From Massilimicrobiota sp. An134 (GTDB lineage: Bacteria; Bacillota_I; Bacilli_A; Erysipelotrichales; Coprobacillaceae): a DNA stretch of 64,000 bases. Below the pieces are notes generated by a model. The model made no database searches, was not told the DNA's origin, and saw nothing but the letters and a program-made list of their open reading frames with translations. The stretch is taken from contig NZ_NFLH01000003.1 in the NCBI RefSeq assembly GCF_002160815.1, positions 1 through 64,000 on the forward strand. Direction: 5' to 3'. Made by a program: the position numbers and the translations under genes. Each line of letters starts with the position of its first letter. Within the stretch, counting starts at the first letter, position 1. Below are positions 15,284 through 23,632 of this stretch, piece after piece.

Positions 15284-17032
15284 CTATCCCTCCATAACAT
15301 GTTTCATGCGTATACAATCATCTTGAATATGTGACATGACTTCCATTGTGTGATTGTCTAAAAAATCATCATCACTTGTCGATAAGCCTTGTCGATGAAG
15401 TTCACCAATGACTAACTGACATATTTTTTCAATCAGCACAACTTTTTGATCATCAGTATTAATAATATTGTTCTTTTGAGGCCAATGTTGCTTTTGAGAT
15501 GGCAATTGAACCAATTGTAAAAGCAGTGGTGTGACTGCCTGTAAACATGTACAATCTTTTAATCCATAATAACTCCATTTATAATAAGGCTTATATTTTT
15601 TATTCAGTAAATAGAGAAGAGATAATGTCTGATCTATAAACTCATTCAATGCCAGCGTCGCAGCAACTTCATCTTCTCTTTGCATACATCTGGCATAATT
15701 ATATTGACCAGATTGTGCCATTTTAGCTAAACAACGGGCTATTTTTTTAATACGGATATCTTCTGGATAATAACTTAAATATTGTCTGATTTGAGTCACT
15801 TGACCATAATTGTCTTCAAAAATACGTCCATTTGTACAAGCTAAAAGAGCATTTTCATCAGCATATAACCAATCATCTAAAGTTTGTGGTATATGTCTTA
15901 AAAACTGTTTAAAAAAGCTTTCAGTTTCAAAAACACCGACTCTTCCATTTCCATGAGCTGAGGTTAATCTTTGAATACCCATGAATTCTTGTGGTAGCTT
16001 TTGATAACTGGCCTGTATTTGTTTATAATACTGCTGATAAATATCATGAGGAAGCAAAATACAAAAACCAGGTCCAAAATCATGGTCATGAGAAATCTCA
16101 TCATCATAGCCCAGACAATCTGATCCCATCCCCAATAATCCAACCGCCATATATGGTTTAATTTCTGAAAACTCTTCTTCTATCATGTTTCTGCCATATT
16201 GTTGATAAAAAGCTTCACACAAATCTAAACCTTTGATTGTTTTCATTTCTTTTTGAATTCTGTCAATATTCTTTTGAATTGTCTGATAATCTTTATTTTG
16301 TCCATAGACACTCTCTATGAAATGTAAGACACGCTGATAAATATCTAAAGCTTTTACATAATCTTTTTGCATATAATGGCTTTGCGCTAAAGTCGCTAAC
16401 GAAGCAAAGTAGTGTGGATCATGAGGTCCATATTGTTGAAAAAGAGAGATCGCCTGATGTAAACATTTTTGAGCTTCATCATTTTGATTGATACTGAGAT
16501 ACATTTGTGAAAGATTTGTATAAGTAATGGCTTCTTCAATTCTATAATCATCCAGTTGTTCAACTATCGCCAATGCTTTCTTTTGCATGTCAATAGCTTG
16601 CTGATAATCACCCATTTCCTGATATAACAGGCTTAAATTATTATAAAAGGCACTATAAAGTTCATCCTGTGGTTCTAATTCATGATGATAAATCTTTTCT
16701 GTCTTTTGATAAAGCGATAAAGCTTCCTGATATTTTCCCTGTACACGATAAAAAGTCGCTATATTGATATATGATGTAGCACCATCAATCGTTTCTTCAA
16801 GTCCACACATGTCAAGAATTTTAAATATCTGTAAAGCAATCTGATTTCCAGATTGAAATTGTGAAGTAACACGAAAGTAACCTATCATTTCATTAAGCAA
16901 AAACAAAATCGTTGCATTATCCTGTCTTTGAACAGCAAGATTGACTTGTTCAACTAAAAAAGCATAAGCTTCATCCAATTCATTATTGGCATACATTTTA
17001 TCTAATTGTTTCTGTAATTCCTGTATAGTCAT
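15284..17032 (-). CDS. TPR protein with DUF4037 nucleotidyltransferase-like domain
   Basis: 582 residues. About residues 1-260 hold tetratricopeptide repeats (for example YINIATFYRVQGKYQEALSL, YNNLSLLYQEMGDYQQAI). Near residue 300 begins a DUF4037 domain with GMGSDCLGYDDEISHDHDFG, which resembles the GS...DxD metal site of minimal nucleotidyltransferases. The C-terminal part carries histidine- and tyrosine-rich helices. This suggests transfer of a nucleotide to a protein or small-molecule target with the TPRs recognising the partner. It precedes the DUF4125 gene by three bases. Confidence 0.78.
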   Translation of the reverse strand: MTIQELQKQLDKMYANNELDEAYAFLVEQVNLAVQRQDNATILFLLNEMIGYFRVTSQFQSGNQIALQIFKILDMCGLEETIDGATSYINIATFYRVQGKYQEALSLYQKTEKIYHHELEPQDELYSAFYNNLSLLYQEMGDYQQAIDMQKKALAIVEQLDDYRIEEAITYTNLSQMYLSINQNDEAQKCLHQAISLFQQYGPHDPHYFASLATLAQSHYMQKDYVKALDIYQRVLHFIESVYGQNKDYQTIQKNIDRIQKEMKTIKGLDLCEAFYQQYGRNMIEEEFSEIKPYMAVGLLGMGSDCLGYDDEISHDHDFGPGFCILLPHDIYQQYYKQIQASYQKLPQEFMGIQRLTSAHGNGRVGVFETESFFKQFLRHIPQTLDDWLYADENALLACTNGRIFEDNYGQVTQIRQYLSYYPEDIRIKKIARCLAKMAQSGQYNYARCMQREDEVAATLALNEFIDQTLSLLYLLNKKYKPYYKWSYYGLKDCTCLQAVTPLLLQLVQLPSQKQHWPQKNNIINTDDQKVVLIEKICQLVIGELHRQGLSTSDDDFLDNHTMEVMSHIQDDCIRMKHVMEG

Positions 17033-17050
17033 GAATATTCTCCTTTAAAA

Positions 17051-17078
17051 ATAAATAGACACATGGGTGTCTATTTAT
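17051..17078 (-). terminator. Terminator of pflA
   Basis: Perfect 12-base stem ATAAATAGACAC/GTGTCTATTTAT overlapping the pflA stop, with T's after it on the minus strand. Confidence 0.8.
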
Positions 17079-17817
17079 GATTGAGTGCATCTTTCATACC
17101 TTTTAAAACAACTTCTCTTGCTGTGATGGCATCTTTTTTATCTAATGGTGGAATACCTTCCAATGGATAATCAATACCTAAGTTCTTATATTTAGCAACA
17201 CCCATAGTATGATATGGTAAAACATCTAGAGCTTTGACATGTTTAAGGGTTGCGATAAATTGACCTAAACGATATAAATATTCATCATTTTGTGTAATTG
17301 TTGGAACAACAACATGTCTGATCCATAAATCAATACCCTTATCATCTACATATTTAGCAAATTTTAATATCATATCATTAGGTTGTGCAGTTAACTTTTT
17401 GTGTTCTTCAGGATCAATATGTTTAATATCTAACATAATTAAATTTGTTGAAGCTAACAAACGATCTAATTTCTTTAAGTATTCAGGATTTTCATGAAAA
17501 GTAATCCCTGACGTATCTAGACATGTGTGAATATTTTCTTCACGACATCTTTCAAATAATTCTATCAAGAAATCTAATTGCATCATGGGTTCTCCACCTG
17601 TACAAGTGATTCCTCCATTTTTATAAAACTCTTTCTTTGTATTAAATTCTTTGAGAATTTCATCAACTGTCATCTGTGTTCCCGTATTTGGTTTCCATGT
17701 ATCAGGGTTATGACAGTATAAACAACGCATTGGACAACCTTGAAAAAAGACTACAAAACGGATTCCAGGACCATCAACAGTTCCACAACTTTCTAAAGAA
17801 TGAATATATCCTTTCAT
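17071..17817 (-). CDS. pflA: Pyruvate formate-lyase activating enzyme (radical SAM)
   Basis: The start chosen is ATG 17817 (MKGYIHSLESCGTVDGPGIR), preceded by GGTGAG; the longer frame upstream lacks the family's look. The CxxxCxxC cluster motif is in QGCPMRCLYCHNP. Other radical SAM parts are GGEPMMQ and LDIKHIDP. The protein of 248 residues has the PflA length. It takes the hydrogen from the glycine of pyruvate formate-lyase using S-adenosylmethionine. Its substrate would be the separate 80-residue radical domain at 20435-20677. It stands alone, about 2.6 kb downstream of the pfl operon on the same strand. Confidence 0.95.
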   Translation of the reverse strand: MKGYIHSLESCGTVDGPGIRFVVFFQGCPMRCLYCHNPDTWKPNTGTQMTVDEILKEFNTKKEFYKNGGITCTGGEPMMQLDFLIELFERCREENIHTCLDTSGITFHENPEYLKKLDRLLASTNLIMLDIKHIDPEEHKKLTAQPNDMILKFAKYVDDKGIDLWIRHVVVPTITQNDEYLYRLGQFIATLKHVKALDVLPYHTMGVAKYKNLGIDYPLEGIPPLDKKDAITAREVVLKGMKDALNHK

Positions 17818-18004
17818 TATCTCACCAACTTTCTTTATTATTTTAACATATTTTCTATAAAATATCATTTCATATGTTTTATTTTTCAAACAAAAAGTAA
17901 CAAAATGTAACATTATCGTAAGCGTAGAATAAAATTTGTTAACTTAAACAATGATAATATAACTACTTTTAAACATGTAAATAATATACTCATCATTATC
18001 AGTT

Positions 18005-18048
18005 AAAAAAATAATATTTAATTCTATTAAATAGGATTAAATATTATT
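18005..18048 (-). terminator. Terminator of the toxin-antitoxin operon
   Basis: Long AT-only stem AATAATATTTAATTCTATT / AATAGGATTAAATATTATT, one to two mismatches, ending on the toxin stop, with T6 on the minus strand. Confidence 0.75.
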
Positions 18049-18316
18049 TCAATTTTACTGATGAGTTTAAATAAGCAATATCTTCAATAACAACAATCTT
18101 ATTATCTTCAAAAATAATATATAGTATTTCTAAATTTCTATTTGGTATTTTTACAACTCTACAATTTTTATTACTAACTCCATGACGATTATATAGTGGA
18201 TACATATATGGAAATTTTTCGATATTGTCTTTTATATGTTCCAATATATCAGATATAACTATATGATTTTCCTGAGCAAATATAAATATACTTTCATTAT
18301 ATTTGATATTATACAT
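18044..18316 (-). CDS. RelE/ParE-like toxin (putative)
   Basis: 90 residues ending in NSSVKLK. The predicted beta-rich C-terminal half (CRVVKIPNRNLEILYIIF then KIVVIEDIAYLN) has the pattern of RelE/ParE superfamily toxins, with an N-terminal helix (VISDILEHIKDNIEK). The antitoxin-like gene upstream ends two bases before the start, the usual antitoxin-toxin order. The protein would cleave mRNA at the ribosome or poison gyrase; which one cannot be read from the sequence. Assignment rests on size, order and fold pattern, not on a recognised active-site residue. Confidence 0.6.
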   Translation of the reverse strand: MYNIKYNESIFIFAQENHIVISDILEHIKDNIEKFPYMYPLYNRHGVSNKNCRVVKIPNRNLEILYIIFEDNKIVVIEDIAYLNSSVKLK

Positions 18317-18317
18317 A

Positions 18318-18533
18318 CTATAATCCTTCTTTTTTTAATATAGCAATCATTTCTTCATGAGTATAACTTTTTCTCTTATCTAATACAATTTCTTCTGCCT
18401 CTTTTACATGCTTTTTTATATATTCATTAGATTTATAATAATCGATTAATTCATTTAAAATATTCTTTGGAACTATGCAAACGTCATTTAAACTTGGAAA
18501 ATCTTTTATATCTATTTTTTGATTTAAATCCAT
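18318..18533 (-). CDS. Putative antitoxin of the RelE/ParE-like pair
   Basis: 71 residues from ATG 18533, with GGAG eight bases upstream (an in-frame GTG nearer the GGAG is less likely). Acidic and helical, with a C-terminal block ending SYTHEEMIAILKKEGL that looks like a toxin-wrapping or DNA-contact helix. No classic HTH or AbrB motif is seen. The gene precedes and nearly abuts the toxin. It would neutralise the toxin and, in this family, bind the operon promoter. Confidence 0.6.
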   Translation of the reverse strand: MDLNQKIDIKDFPSLNDVCIVPKNILNELIDYYKSNEYIKKHVKEAEEIVLDKRKSYTHEEMIAILKKEGL

Positions 18534-18626
18534 TACAATCACTCCTTTTTTTAATTATACCATTTATATACCAAATTTAAAACATTCTTATCCATATATT
18601 ATATTTATAAGGGTAGGTCAAATGAC

Positions 18627-18944
18627 CTACCTATTATTTCCAAACAGAATAGATAGCATCTCATTGATTCTATTAATATGTTGGTTATCTAATAAAACAA
18701 AGAAATTATTTTCGAAACGATCAACACAGAATATCATGACATATAAGATTTCTAGCCTTGTTAATACTTAGGTATTATCTTCGCTATCATATTTTACGAT
18801 AATGGCAGAGCCAACTAAAGGATTTTAGAATGCATTACTTTCCAAATCTAATACATGAAATGTGATAGAAAATCTTTTTAGTAAAAACTCATTATCAACA
18901 ATTATTTCAAACTTATAATCTTTAAAACCATACATATGAAACAT
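18627..18944 (-). pseudogene. Decayed gene of unknown function, two in-frame stops
   Basis: A single minus-strand frame of 106 codons from ATG 18944 to TAG 18629-18627 contains TAA at 18825-18827 and 18768-18770 but otherwise reads as sensible protein (KFEIIVDNEFLLKRF early, NQHINRINEMLSILFGN at the end). The stop is inside a palindrome (GGTAGGTCA/TGACCTACC, 18612-18630). No further frame covers this stretch. It probably encoded a small protein of about 105 residues or a fragment of one. No family recognised. Confidence 0.55.
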
Positions 18945-19053
18945 AAGTAATCATACCACCTATTAAATTCCTCATTGTTTCATAATCAATCATTTCCTTT
19001 TCATAAGGAAGACTTCAAAACATTTTTTAGTCCACTTAAAGATAAAATTTTCT

Positions 19054-19614
19054 TTACAATATCAAATATTCAATCAGTTTCATCATACCACATAATATCA
19101 TCACATATATAGGATCCATCTTTTTATACTGTAATAATATCATTCCAATTGCAAATATGATCATCATATCAATGCGCATAGATGATAAAGTATGGACTGT
19201 ATTTTCTCCAAAAAAAGCACTGACTAATATAGACACACCCGCAGTTGCAATCATCGCAATAACAGCTGGTCTTAACGTTTCTAATATACCCTGTAACATT
19301 GATAATTTTCTATATTTTAAATAGAAATAAGCTAACAAAGAAACAATGATGCATGATGGGAGTATACATCCAATGGTTGCAAATATAGCTCCCCATATAC
19401 CAGCAATTTTTTGACCAACAAATGTAGCAGAATTAATCGCAATAGGACCAGGTGTCATTTGAGAAATTGTGACCAAATCAGTAAACTCACTCAGTGATAA
19501 CCAAGGATGTAATGTCACCACCTGATTTTGAATCAATGGCAAGGCTGCATATCCACCACCAAAACTAAACAATCCCACCTGTAAAAAGCTCAAAAAAAGT
19601 TCCAGCAAAATCAT
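19054..19614 (-). CDS. chrA: Chromate transporter family subunit (second half)
   Basis: 186 residues with about five or six membrane spans. The N-terminal motif FSFGGGYAALPLI and the later TPGPIAINSATFVG are the ChrA signature (FGGG and PGP). It overlaps the preceding paralogous gene by four bases, and short ChrA proteins act as pairs of oppositely oriented subunits. In many gut anaerobes the substrate is unknown; export of chromate is the only tested role in this family. The start MILLELFLSFLQVG is directly at the overlap. Confidence 0.9.
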   Translation of the reverse strand: MILLELFLSFLQVGLFSFGGGYAALPLIQNQVVTLHPWLSLSEFTDLVTISQMTPGPIAINSATFVGQKIAGIWGAIFATIGCILPSCIIVSLLAYFYLKYRKLSMLQGILETLRPAVIAMIATAGVSILVSAFFGENTVHTLSSMRIDMMIIFAIGMILLQYKKMDPIYVMILCGMMKLIEYLIL

Positions 19615-20171
19615 CCATGATCACTTCCTTTATGATAAAACGTTCTGACAACCCCTATAGCAATACAAATCAATATCACATAAATCACATTGACATTAAA
19701 GAAACATGTGACAACAAATGCAATCATCATAATAGCATTGTTCATCCAACTCTTTGTTTTGATAAGATCTTTTGACATATCATAAACAACAGAACAAATC
19801 ACTGCACCTACACCTGCCTGCATTCCATCCAATATCAATTTAACATAAATATTGGATTGAAATATTTCATAAAACACAGAAATGGCGGATATAATGATAA
19901 ATGGCGGAATAATTGTTCCTAATATAGAAACCAATAATCCTGGTATACCTGCTATTTTATATCCAACAACAATGGCTCCATTCACCGCAATAGCCCCTGG
20001 TGATGATTGTGCTATAGCCACTAAATCTAACATTTCATCTTGATCAATCCAATGAAGTGTATCTACAAACTTCTTTTTCATCAATGTCACAATGACATAT
20101 CCTCCACCAAAAGTAAAGGCACTTAAATAAAGTGTAGATACAAATAATTGTATTAATTTATTATTCTTCAT
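19611..20171 (-). CDS. chrA: Chromate transporter family subunit (first half)
   Basis: 186 residues, paralogous to the next gene downstream. FTFGGGYVIVTLM and SSPGAIAVNGAIVVG are the ChrA motifs, the second with SPG instead of the PGP seen in the partner. About six membrane spans. The two half-size genes together equal the long ChrA protein. The start at 20171 follows AGTGATGAG. Confidence 0.9.
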   Translation of the reverse strand: MKNNKLIQLFVSTLYLSAFTFGGGYVIVTLMKKKFVDTLHWIDQDEMLDLVAIAQSSPGAIAVNGAIVVGYKIAGIPGLLVSILGTIIPPFIIISAISVFYEIFQSNIYVKLILDGMQAGVGAVICSVVYDMSKDLIKTKSWMNNAIMMIAFVVTCFFNVNVIYVILICIAIGVVRTFYHKGSDHG

Positions 20172-20397
20172 CTCATCACTTCTTTCTTGAACTTCATTAA
20201 AGCAAACGATCAGTTTGATTTTCTATAACTTGTAAATATAAGAATCAGCTCATTACAATAAATGATTTTTTATTCATTATATATAATTTTCATAAATAAT
20301 CATTTTCCTATGTCTATTGACATCATAGAAATTTGTTTTATTGATGCAATTCAAAAATCCCACTAAAAATAAGTTTCATTCATTCTTTTATAACATC

Positions 20398-20426
20398 AAA
20401 AAAGGTGCTTAACTCAGCACCTTTTT
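20398..20426 (-). terminator. Terminator of the split pfl operon
   Basis: AAAAAGGTGCT/AGCACCTTTTT hairpin followed by T's on the minus strand, immediately after the 80-residue glycyl-radical gene. The three pfl genes have no other terminator between them. Confidence 0.9.
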
Positions 20427-20434
20427 CATCCTCA

Positions 20435-20677
20435 TTACATTGCTTCGTGGAATGTACGAGAAATAACATCATCTTGTTGTTCTTTTGTTAATTTAACAAA
20501 GTTAACAGCATATCCAGAAACACGAATAGTTAATTGTGGATATTTTTCAGGATGTTTTTGAGCATCAATTAATGTATCTCTGTTTAAAACATTAACATTT
20601 AAATGATGTCCTCCTTTTGAAGCATATGCATCTAACATTCCAACTAAATTTTCAACTTGTTGTTCACTTGCAGCCAT
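20435..20677 (-). CDS. Stand-alone glycyl-radical domain of pyruvate formate-lyase
   Basis: 80 residues. [11 protein letters not shown] then [33 protein letters not shown] and [10 protein letters not shown] match the C-terminal ~80 residues of full-length PflB almost block for block. Gly55 in RVSGYAVNF is the radical site. The gene has its own AAAGGAGGAG site and ATG, and it ends the operon. It is shorter than E. coli GrcA/YfiD (127 residues), which is only a repair spare. Here the main protein lacks its own radical domain, so this piece must supply it. PflA should act on it. Confidence 0.93.
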   Translation of the reverse strand: MAASEQQVENLVGMLDAYASKGGHHLNVNVLNRDTLIDAQKHPEKYPQLTIRVSGYAVNFVKLTKEQQDDVISRTFHEAM

Positions 20678-20691
20678 GATTTTCTCCTCCT

Positions 20692-20898
20692 TTAAAATTC
20701 ATCATCGTCATCCATTGGTAAATTTGGAATTTTACAAGCAGTATCACCACTATCACAATCCATCTTTGACACAACAGTGACTTCTTCCATTTCAATATGA
20801 GCATCTTCATTCACTTTGACATTAACATGTCCTGAACCAGAGCTCATGCGACCATCTAACATTTTGACTAGTTCATCAATTTCTTTTTGAGTGGCCAT
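20692..20898 (-). CDS. Glycyl-radical-domain paralogue lacking the radical loop
   Basis: 68 residues in the pfl operon between the catalytic gene and the radical-domain gene. Residues 6-31 ([12 protein letters not shown], then GHVNVKVN) parallel the start of the 80-residue radical domain ([20 protein letters not shown]). After residue 32 the similarity ends: instead of the PEKYP...RVSGYAVNF segment there is an acidic stretch with Cys48 and Cys55 (CDSGDTACK) and a DDDDEF tail. No radical glycine is present, so it cannot carry the radical. It could occupy the same docking cleft as the radical domain and so plug, protect or regulate the catalytic subunit. The role is inference. Confidence 0.8.
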   Translation of the reverse strand: MATQKEIDELVKMLDGRMSSGSGHVNVKVNEDAHIEMEEVTVVSKMDCDSGDTACKIPNLPMDDDDEF

Positions 20899-20915
20899 GT
20901 TTTCACTTCTTTCTA

Positions 20916-22988
20916 TTAATCAAGATTTCCGTTTTTAATTGATTCGATATCTAAGTCACCAGCGAAAACTTGGTCGTCTTTTCCTAAAGCACCAGGGATG
21001 ACAGTAAATGTATTTGAAATACCATCTTGTGCATCTTTGAATGGTAATTTAGCAACTGATGATAATGAAGAAATAGCACCATGAGAATCTCTACCATGCA
21101 TTGGGTTAGCACCTGGAGCAAATGGTTGACCAGCTTTTCTACCATCAGGAGTATTACCTGTAGCTTTACCATATACAACGTTAGAAGTAATTGTTAAGAT
21201 TGAAGTTGTAGGATAAGAATTTCTATAAGTATGATGAGAACGTACCATTGCCATGAAAGTTTCAACTAACCAAGTTGCAATTTCATCAACTCTGTCATCA
21301 TCGTTACCATATTTAGGGAAATCTCCTTCTACTTCGTAATCAACAACAACTCCATCTTCATCTCTAATACATTTAACTTTAGCATATTTAATAGCTGATA
21401 AAGAGTCAGCAACGACTGATAATCCAGCAATACCTGTTGCGAAATAACGTTTAACTTCTCTATCATGTAATGCCATTTGAATTCTTTCATAAGCATATTT
21501 ATCATGCATATAATGAATGATATTTAACGCATTAACATAGACACCAGCTAACCAAGACATCATATCTACAAATTTAGCTTTAACATCTTCGTAATCTAAG
21601 TAATCACCTTCAACTGGTCTATATTTTGGTCCAACTTGTTTCTTAGTTTTTTCATCTACACCACCGTTGATAGCGTATAATAAACATTTAGCTAAGTTAG
21701 CACGTGCACCAAAGAATTGCATTTCTTTTCCAACTCTCATTGAAGATACACAACATGCAATTGCATAGTCGTCACCATGAGTTACTCTCATTAAGTCATC
21801 GTTTTCATATTGAATTGATGAAGTTTCAATTGAAGTTTTTGCACAGAATGCTTTGAAGTTTTCTGGTAAACGAGTTGACCATAAAACTGTCATATTTGGT
21901 TCAGGAGCTGTTCCTAAGTTAGATAATGTATGTAAATATCTAAATGAAGTCTTAGTAACCATATGACGTCCGTCAACACCAACACCACCGATTGATTCAG
22001 TTACCCAAGTTGGATCTCCTGCGAAAATTGAGTTATATTCTGGAGTTCTTGCGAATTTAACAATTCTTAATTTCATAATGAAATGATCAATAAATTCTTG
22101 GACTTCTTCTTCAGTGAATAATCCTTTCTTTAAATCTCTTTCTACATAGATATCAATAAATGTAGAAGTACGTCCTAAAGACATTGCTGCACCATTTTGT
22201 TCTTTAACTGCACCTAAATATCCAAAGTATAACCATTGAATAGCTTCTTGGCAGTTAGTTGCTGGTTTAGAAATATCAAAACCATATTTTGCAGCCATTT
22301 CTTTTAATTCACTTAAAGCTCTAATTTGTTCACTTAATTCTTCACGTAATTGAATAACTTTAGAAGTCATTCTCTTTTCAGTTGTCGCAAATTGATTTTT
22401 CTTATCTTCAATTAATTTATCTACACCATAAAGTGCAACTCTACGGTAGTCACCAATAATACGTCCACGTCCATATCCATCTGGTAAACCAGTGATAATA
22501 TGTGAAGAACGACAAGCTCTAATTTCTGGAGTATAAACATCAAATACACCTTGGTTATGTGTTTTTCTGTATTCTCTGAAAATATAAGAAACTTCTGGAT
22601 CCACTTTATATCCATTTGTTTCACAAGCTTGTTCAGCAATACGGATACCACCAAATGGTTGTAAAGATCTTTTGAAAGGTTTATCAGTTTGAACACCAAC
22701 AATTTTTTCTTTAGATCTGTCTAAATAACCAGCATCATGTGAAGTTAATGTTGATACAACTTTTGTATCCATATCTAAAACTCCACCAGCTTCTCTTTCT
22801 TGCTTAGTTAAATCCATAACTTGTGCCCATAAATCTTTTGTGTTTTGAGTAGGACCAGCCAAGAAAGAATCATCACCATCATATGGTGTGTAGTTTAATT
22901 GAATGAAATCTCTTAAATTCACTTCCTTGTTCCATTTCCCTGCTTGGAAACCATCCCAAGCATCATTCCATTTTTCTTTAAATGTCAT
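20916..22988 (-). CDS. pflB: Pyruvate formate-lyase catalytic subunit, lacking the glycyl-radical domain
   Basis: 690 residues against about 740-760 for standard PflB. It has the catalytic cysteine pair IACCVSSM at residues 412-413 and the barrel sequences throughout ([34 protein letters not shown]). It ends [15 protein letters not shown] followed by about 15 unrelated residues ([17 protein letters not shown]) and a stop, exactly where other PflB proteins continue into the radical domain. The enzyme converts pyruvate and CoA to acetyl-CoA and formate during anaerobic fermentation. The gene is first in a three-gene operon with the stand-alone radical domain. Confidence 0.95.
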   Translation of the reverse strand: MTFKEKWNDAWDGFQAGKWNKEVNLRDFIQLNYTPYDGDDSFLAGPTQNTKDLWAQVMDLTKQEREAGGVLDMDTKVVSTLTSHDAGYLDRSKEKIVGVQTDKPFKRSLQPFGGIRIAEQACETNGYKVDPEVSYIFREYRKTHNQGVFDVYTPEIRACRSSHIITGLPDGYGRGRIIGDYRRVALYGVDKLIEDKKNQFATTEKRMTSKVIQLREELSEQIRALSELKEMAAKYGFDISKPATNCQEAIQWLYFGYLGAVKEQNGAAMSLGRTSTFIDIYVERDLKKGLFTEEEVQEFIDHFIMKLRIVKFARTPEYNSIFAGDPTWVTESIGGVGVDGRHMVTKTSFRYLHTLSNLGTAPEPNMTVLWSTRLPENFKAFCAKTSIETSSIQYENDDLMRVTHGDDYAIACCVSSMRVGKEMQFFGARANLAKCLLYAINGGVDEKTKKQVGPKYRPVEGDYLDYEDVKAKFVDMMSWLAGVYVNALNIIHYMHDKYAYERIQMALHDREVKRYFATGIAGLSVVADSLSAIKYAKVKCIRDEDGVVVDYEVEGDFPKYGNDDDRVDEIATWLVETFMAMVRSHHTYRNSYPTTSILTITSNVVYGKATGNTPDGRKAGQPFAPGANPMHGRDSHGAISSLSSVAKLPFKDAQDGISNTFTVIPGALGKDDQVFAGDLDIESIKNGNLD

Positions 22989-23021
22989 TTTCTAAACCCC
23001 CTGTTTGTTTATTTCTCATTC

Positions 23022-23050
23022 ATTATAGCACTAATATACTATTGAAACAA
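23022..23050 (-). promoter_or_regulatory. Sigma-A-type promoter of the pfl operon
   Basis: On the minus strand: -35 TTGTTT (23045-23050), 17-base spacer, -10 TATAAT (23022-23027). It gives a leader of about 30 bases before the pflB ATG, whose ribosome binding site is AGGGGG. Confidence 0.75.
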
Positions 23051-23204
23051 TAAAATAACTTGTTTTTTTTCGCAATTTTCTGCCATAAAATGAGTCGCTG
23101 GAACTTGACAACTACAATATAACAGATTCTTTTTTTTAATGCTATTTATATGCTTCAAAAATTGATTTTTTTTACAAAATCTTTACAAAAAAAAGATATA
23201 CAGG

Positions 23205-23552
23205 TTATCCTATATATCTCTTCATATCAGCTTCTATATTTTCTGACTGTCTACCAAAAATCATTGATAAACTGTCTTTTCCTTCAACAATTCCACTTGC
23301 TCCTAAAGATCTGATTTTTTCAATATCGACAAGCTGTTGATTATCCAATACAACTGTAACTTTAGAAGCACTGCTACGTACTTCTTTAATATTGTTTTTC
23401 CCACCAAGGGCTTGTAATAATTCTTCAATTGGTAATGTTGATTTCATTTCCTGATCTAAACGTTTATTCTTAATAAAATGAATAAATCCAAAATAAAGTA
23501 AAATCAAAGCCAAAATAATCGCAATCACAACAAAAATATATTCAACATCCAT
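23205..23552 (-). CDS. Membrane-anchored, cysteine-less PTS EIIB-like protein
   Basis: 115 residues. One membrane span (residues 4-27) is followed by a glucose-type EIIB domain (PIEELLQALGGKNNI, then LVDIEKIRSLGASGIV and SMIFGRQSENI). In phosphorylating EIIB proteins the segment after NI carries C-x-T-R; here it reads SSASKV, so the phosphocysteine is Ser61. It cannot carry phosphate in the normal way. It may act as a sensor or scaffold in the membrane. It is transcribed away from rodA with a promoter region between them. Confidence 0.85.
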   Translation of the reverse strand: MDVEYIFVVIAIILALILLYFGFIHFIKNKRLDQEMKSTLPIEELLQALGGKNNIKEVRSSASKVTVVLDNQQLVDIEKIRSLGASGIVEGKDSLSMIFGRQSENIEADMKRYIG

Positions 23553-23632
23553 ATTTTCACATCCTTTTTTAATTGAAGTATTTCTTTTTTATAGTATACT
23601 ATAAGAAGATAAAAAAAGAAAGGAGCAATGTC

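Noticed and set aside
17818-17913. pflA could start upstream at 17913, giving an extra N-terminal part.
   Set aside because: The extra residues have no counterpart in the PflA family and contain none of the conserved positions, while ATG 17817 has a good ribosome binding site.
20435-22988. The split pfl genes might be one gene broken by a sequencing error.
   Set aside because: The pieces lie in three different frames, each has its own start and ribosome binding site, and a whole extra gene lies between body and radical domain. One or two indels cannot create this.
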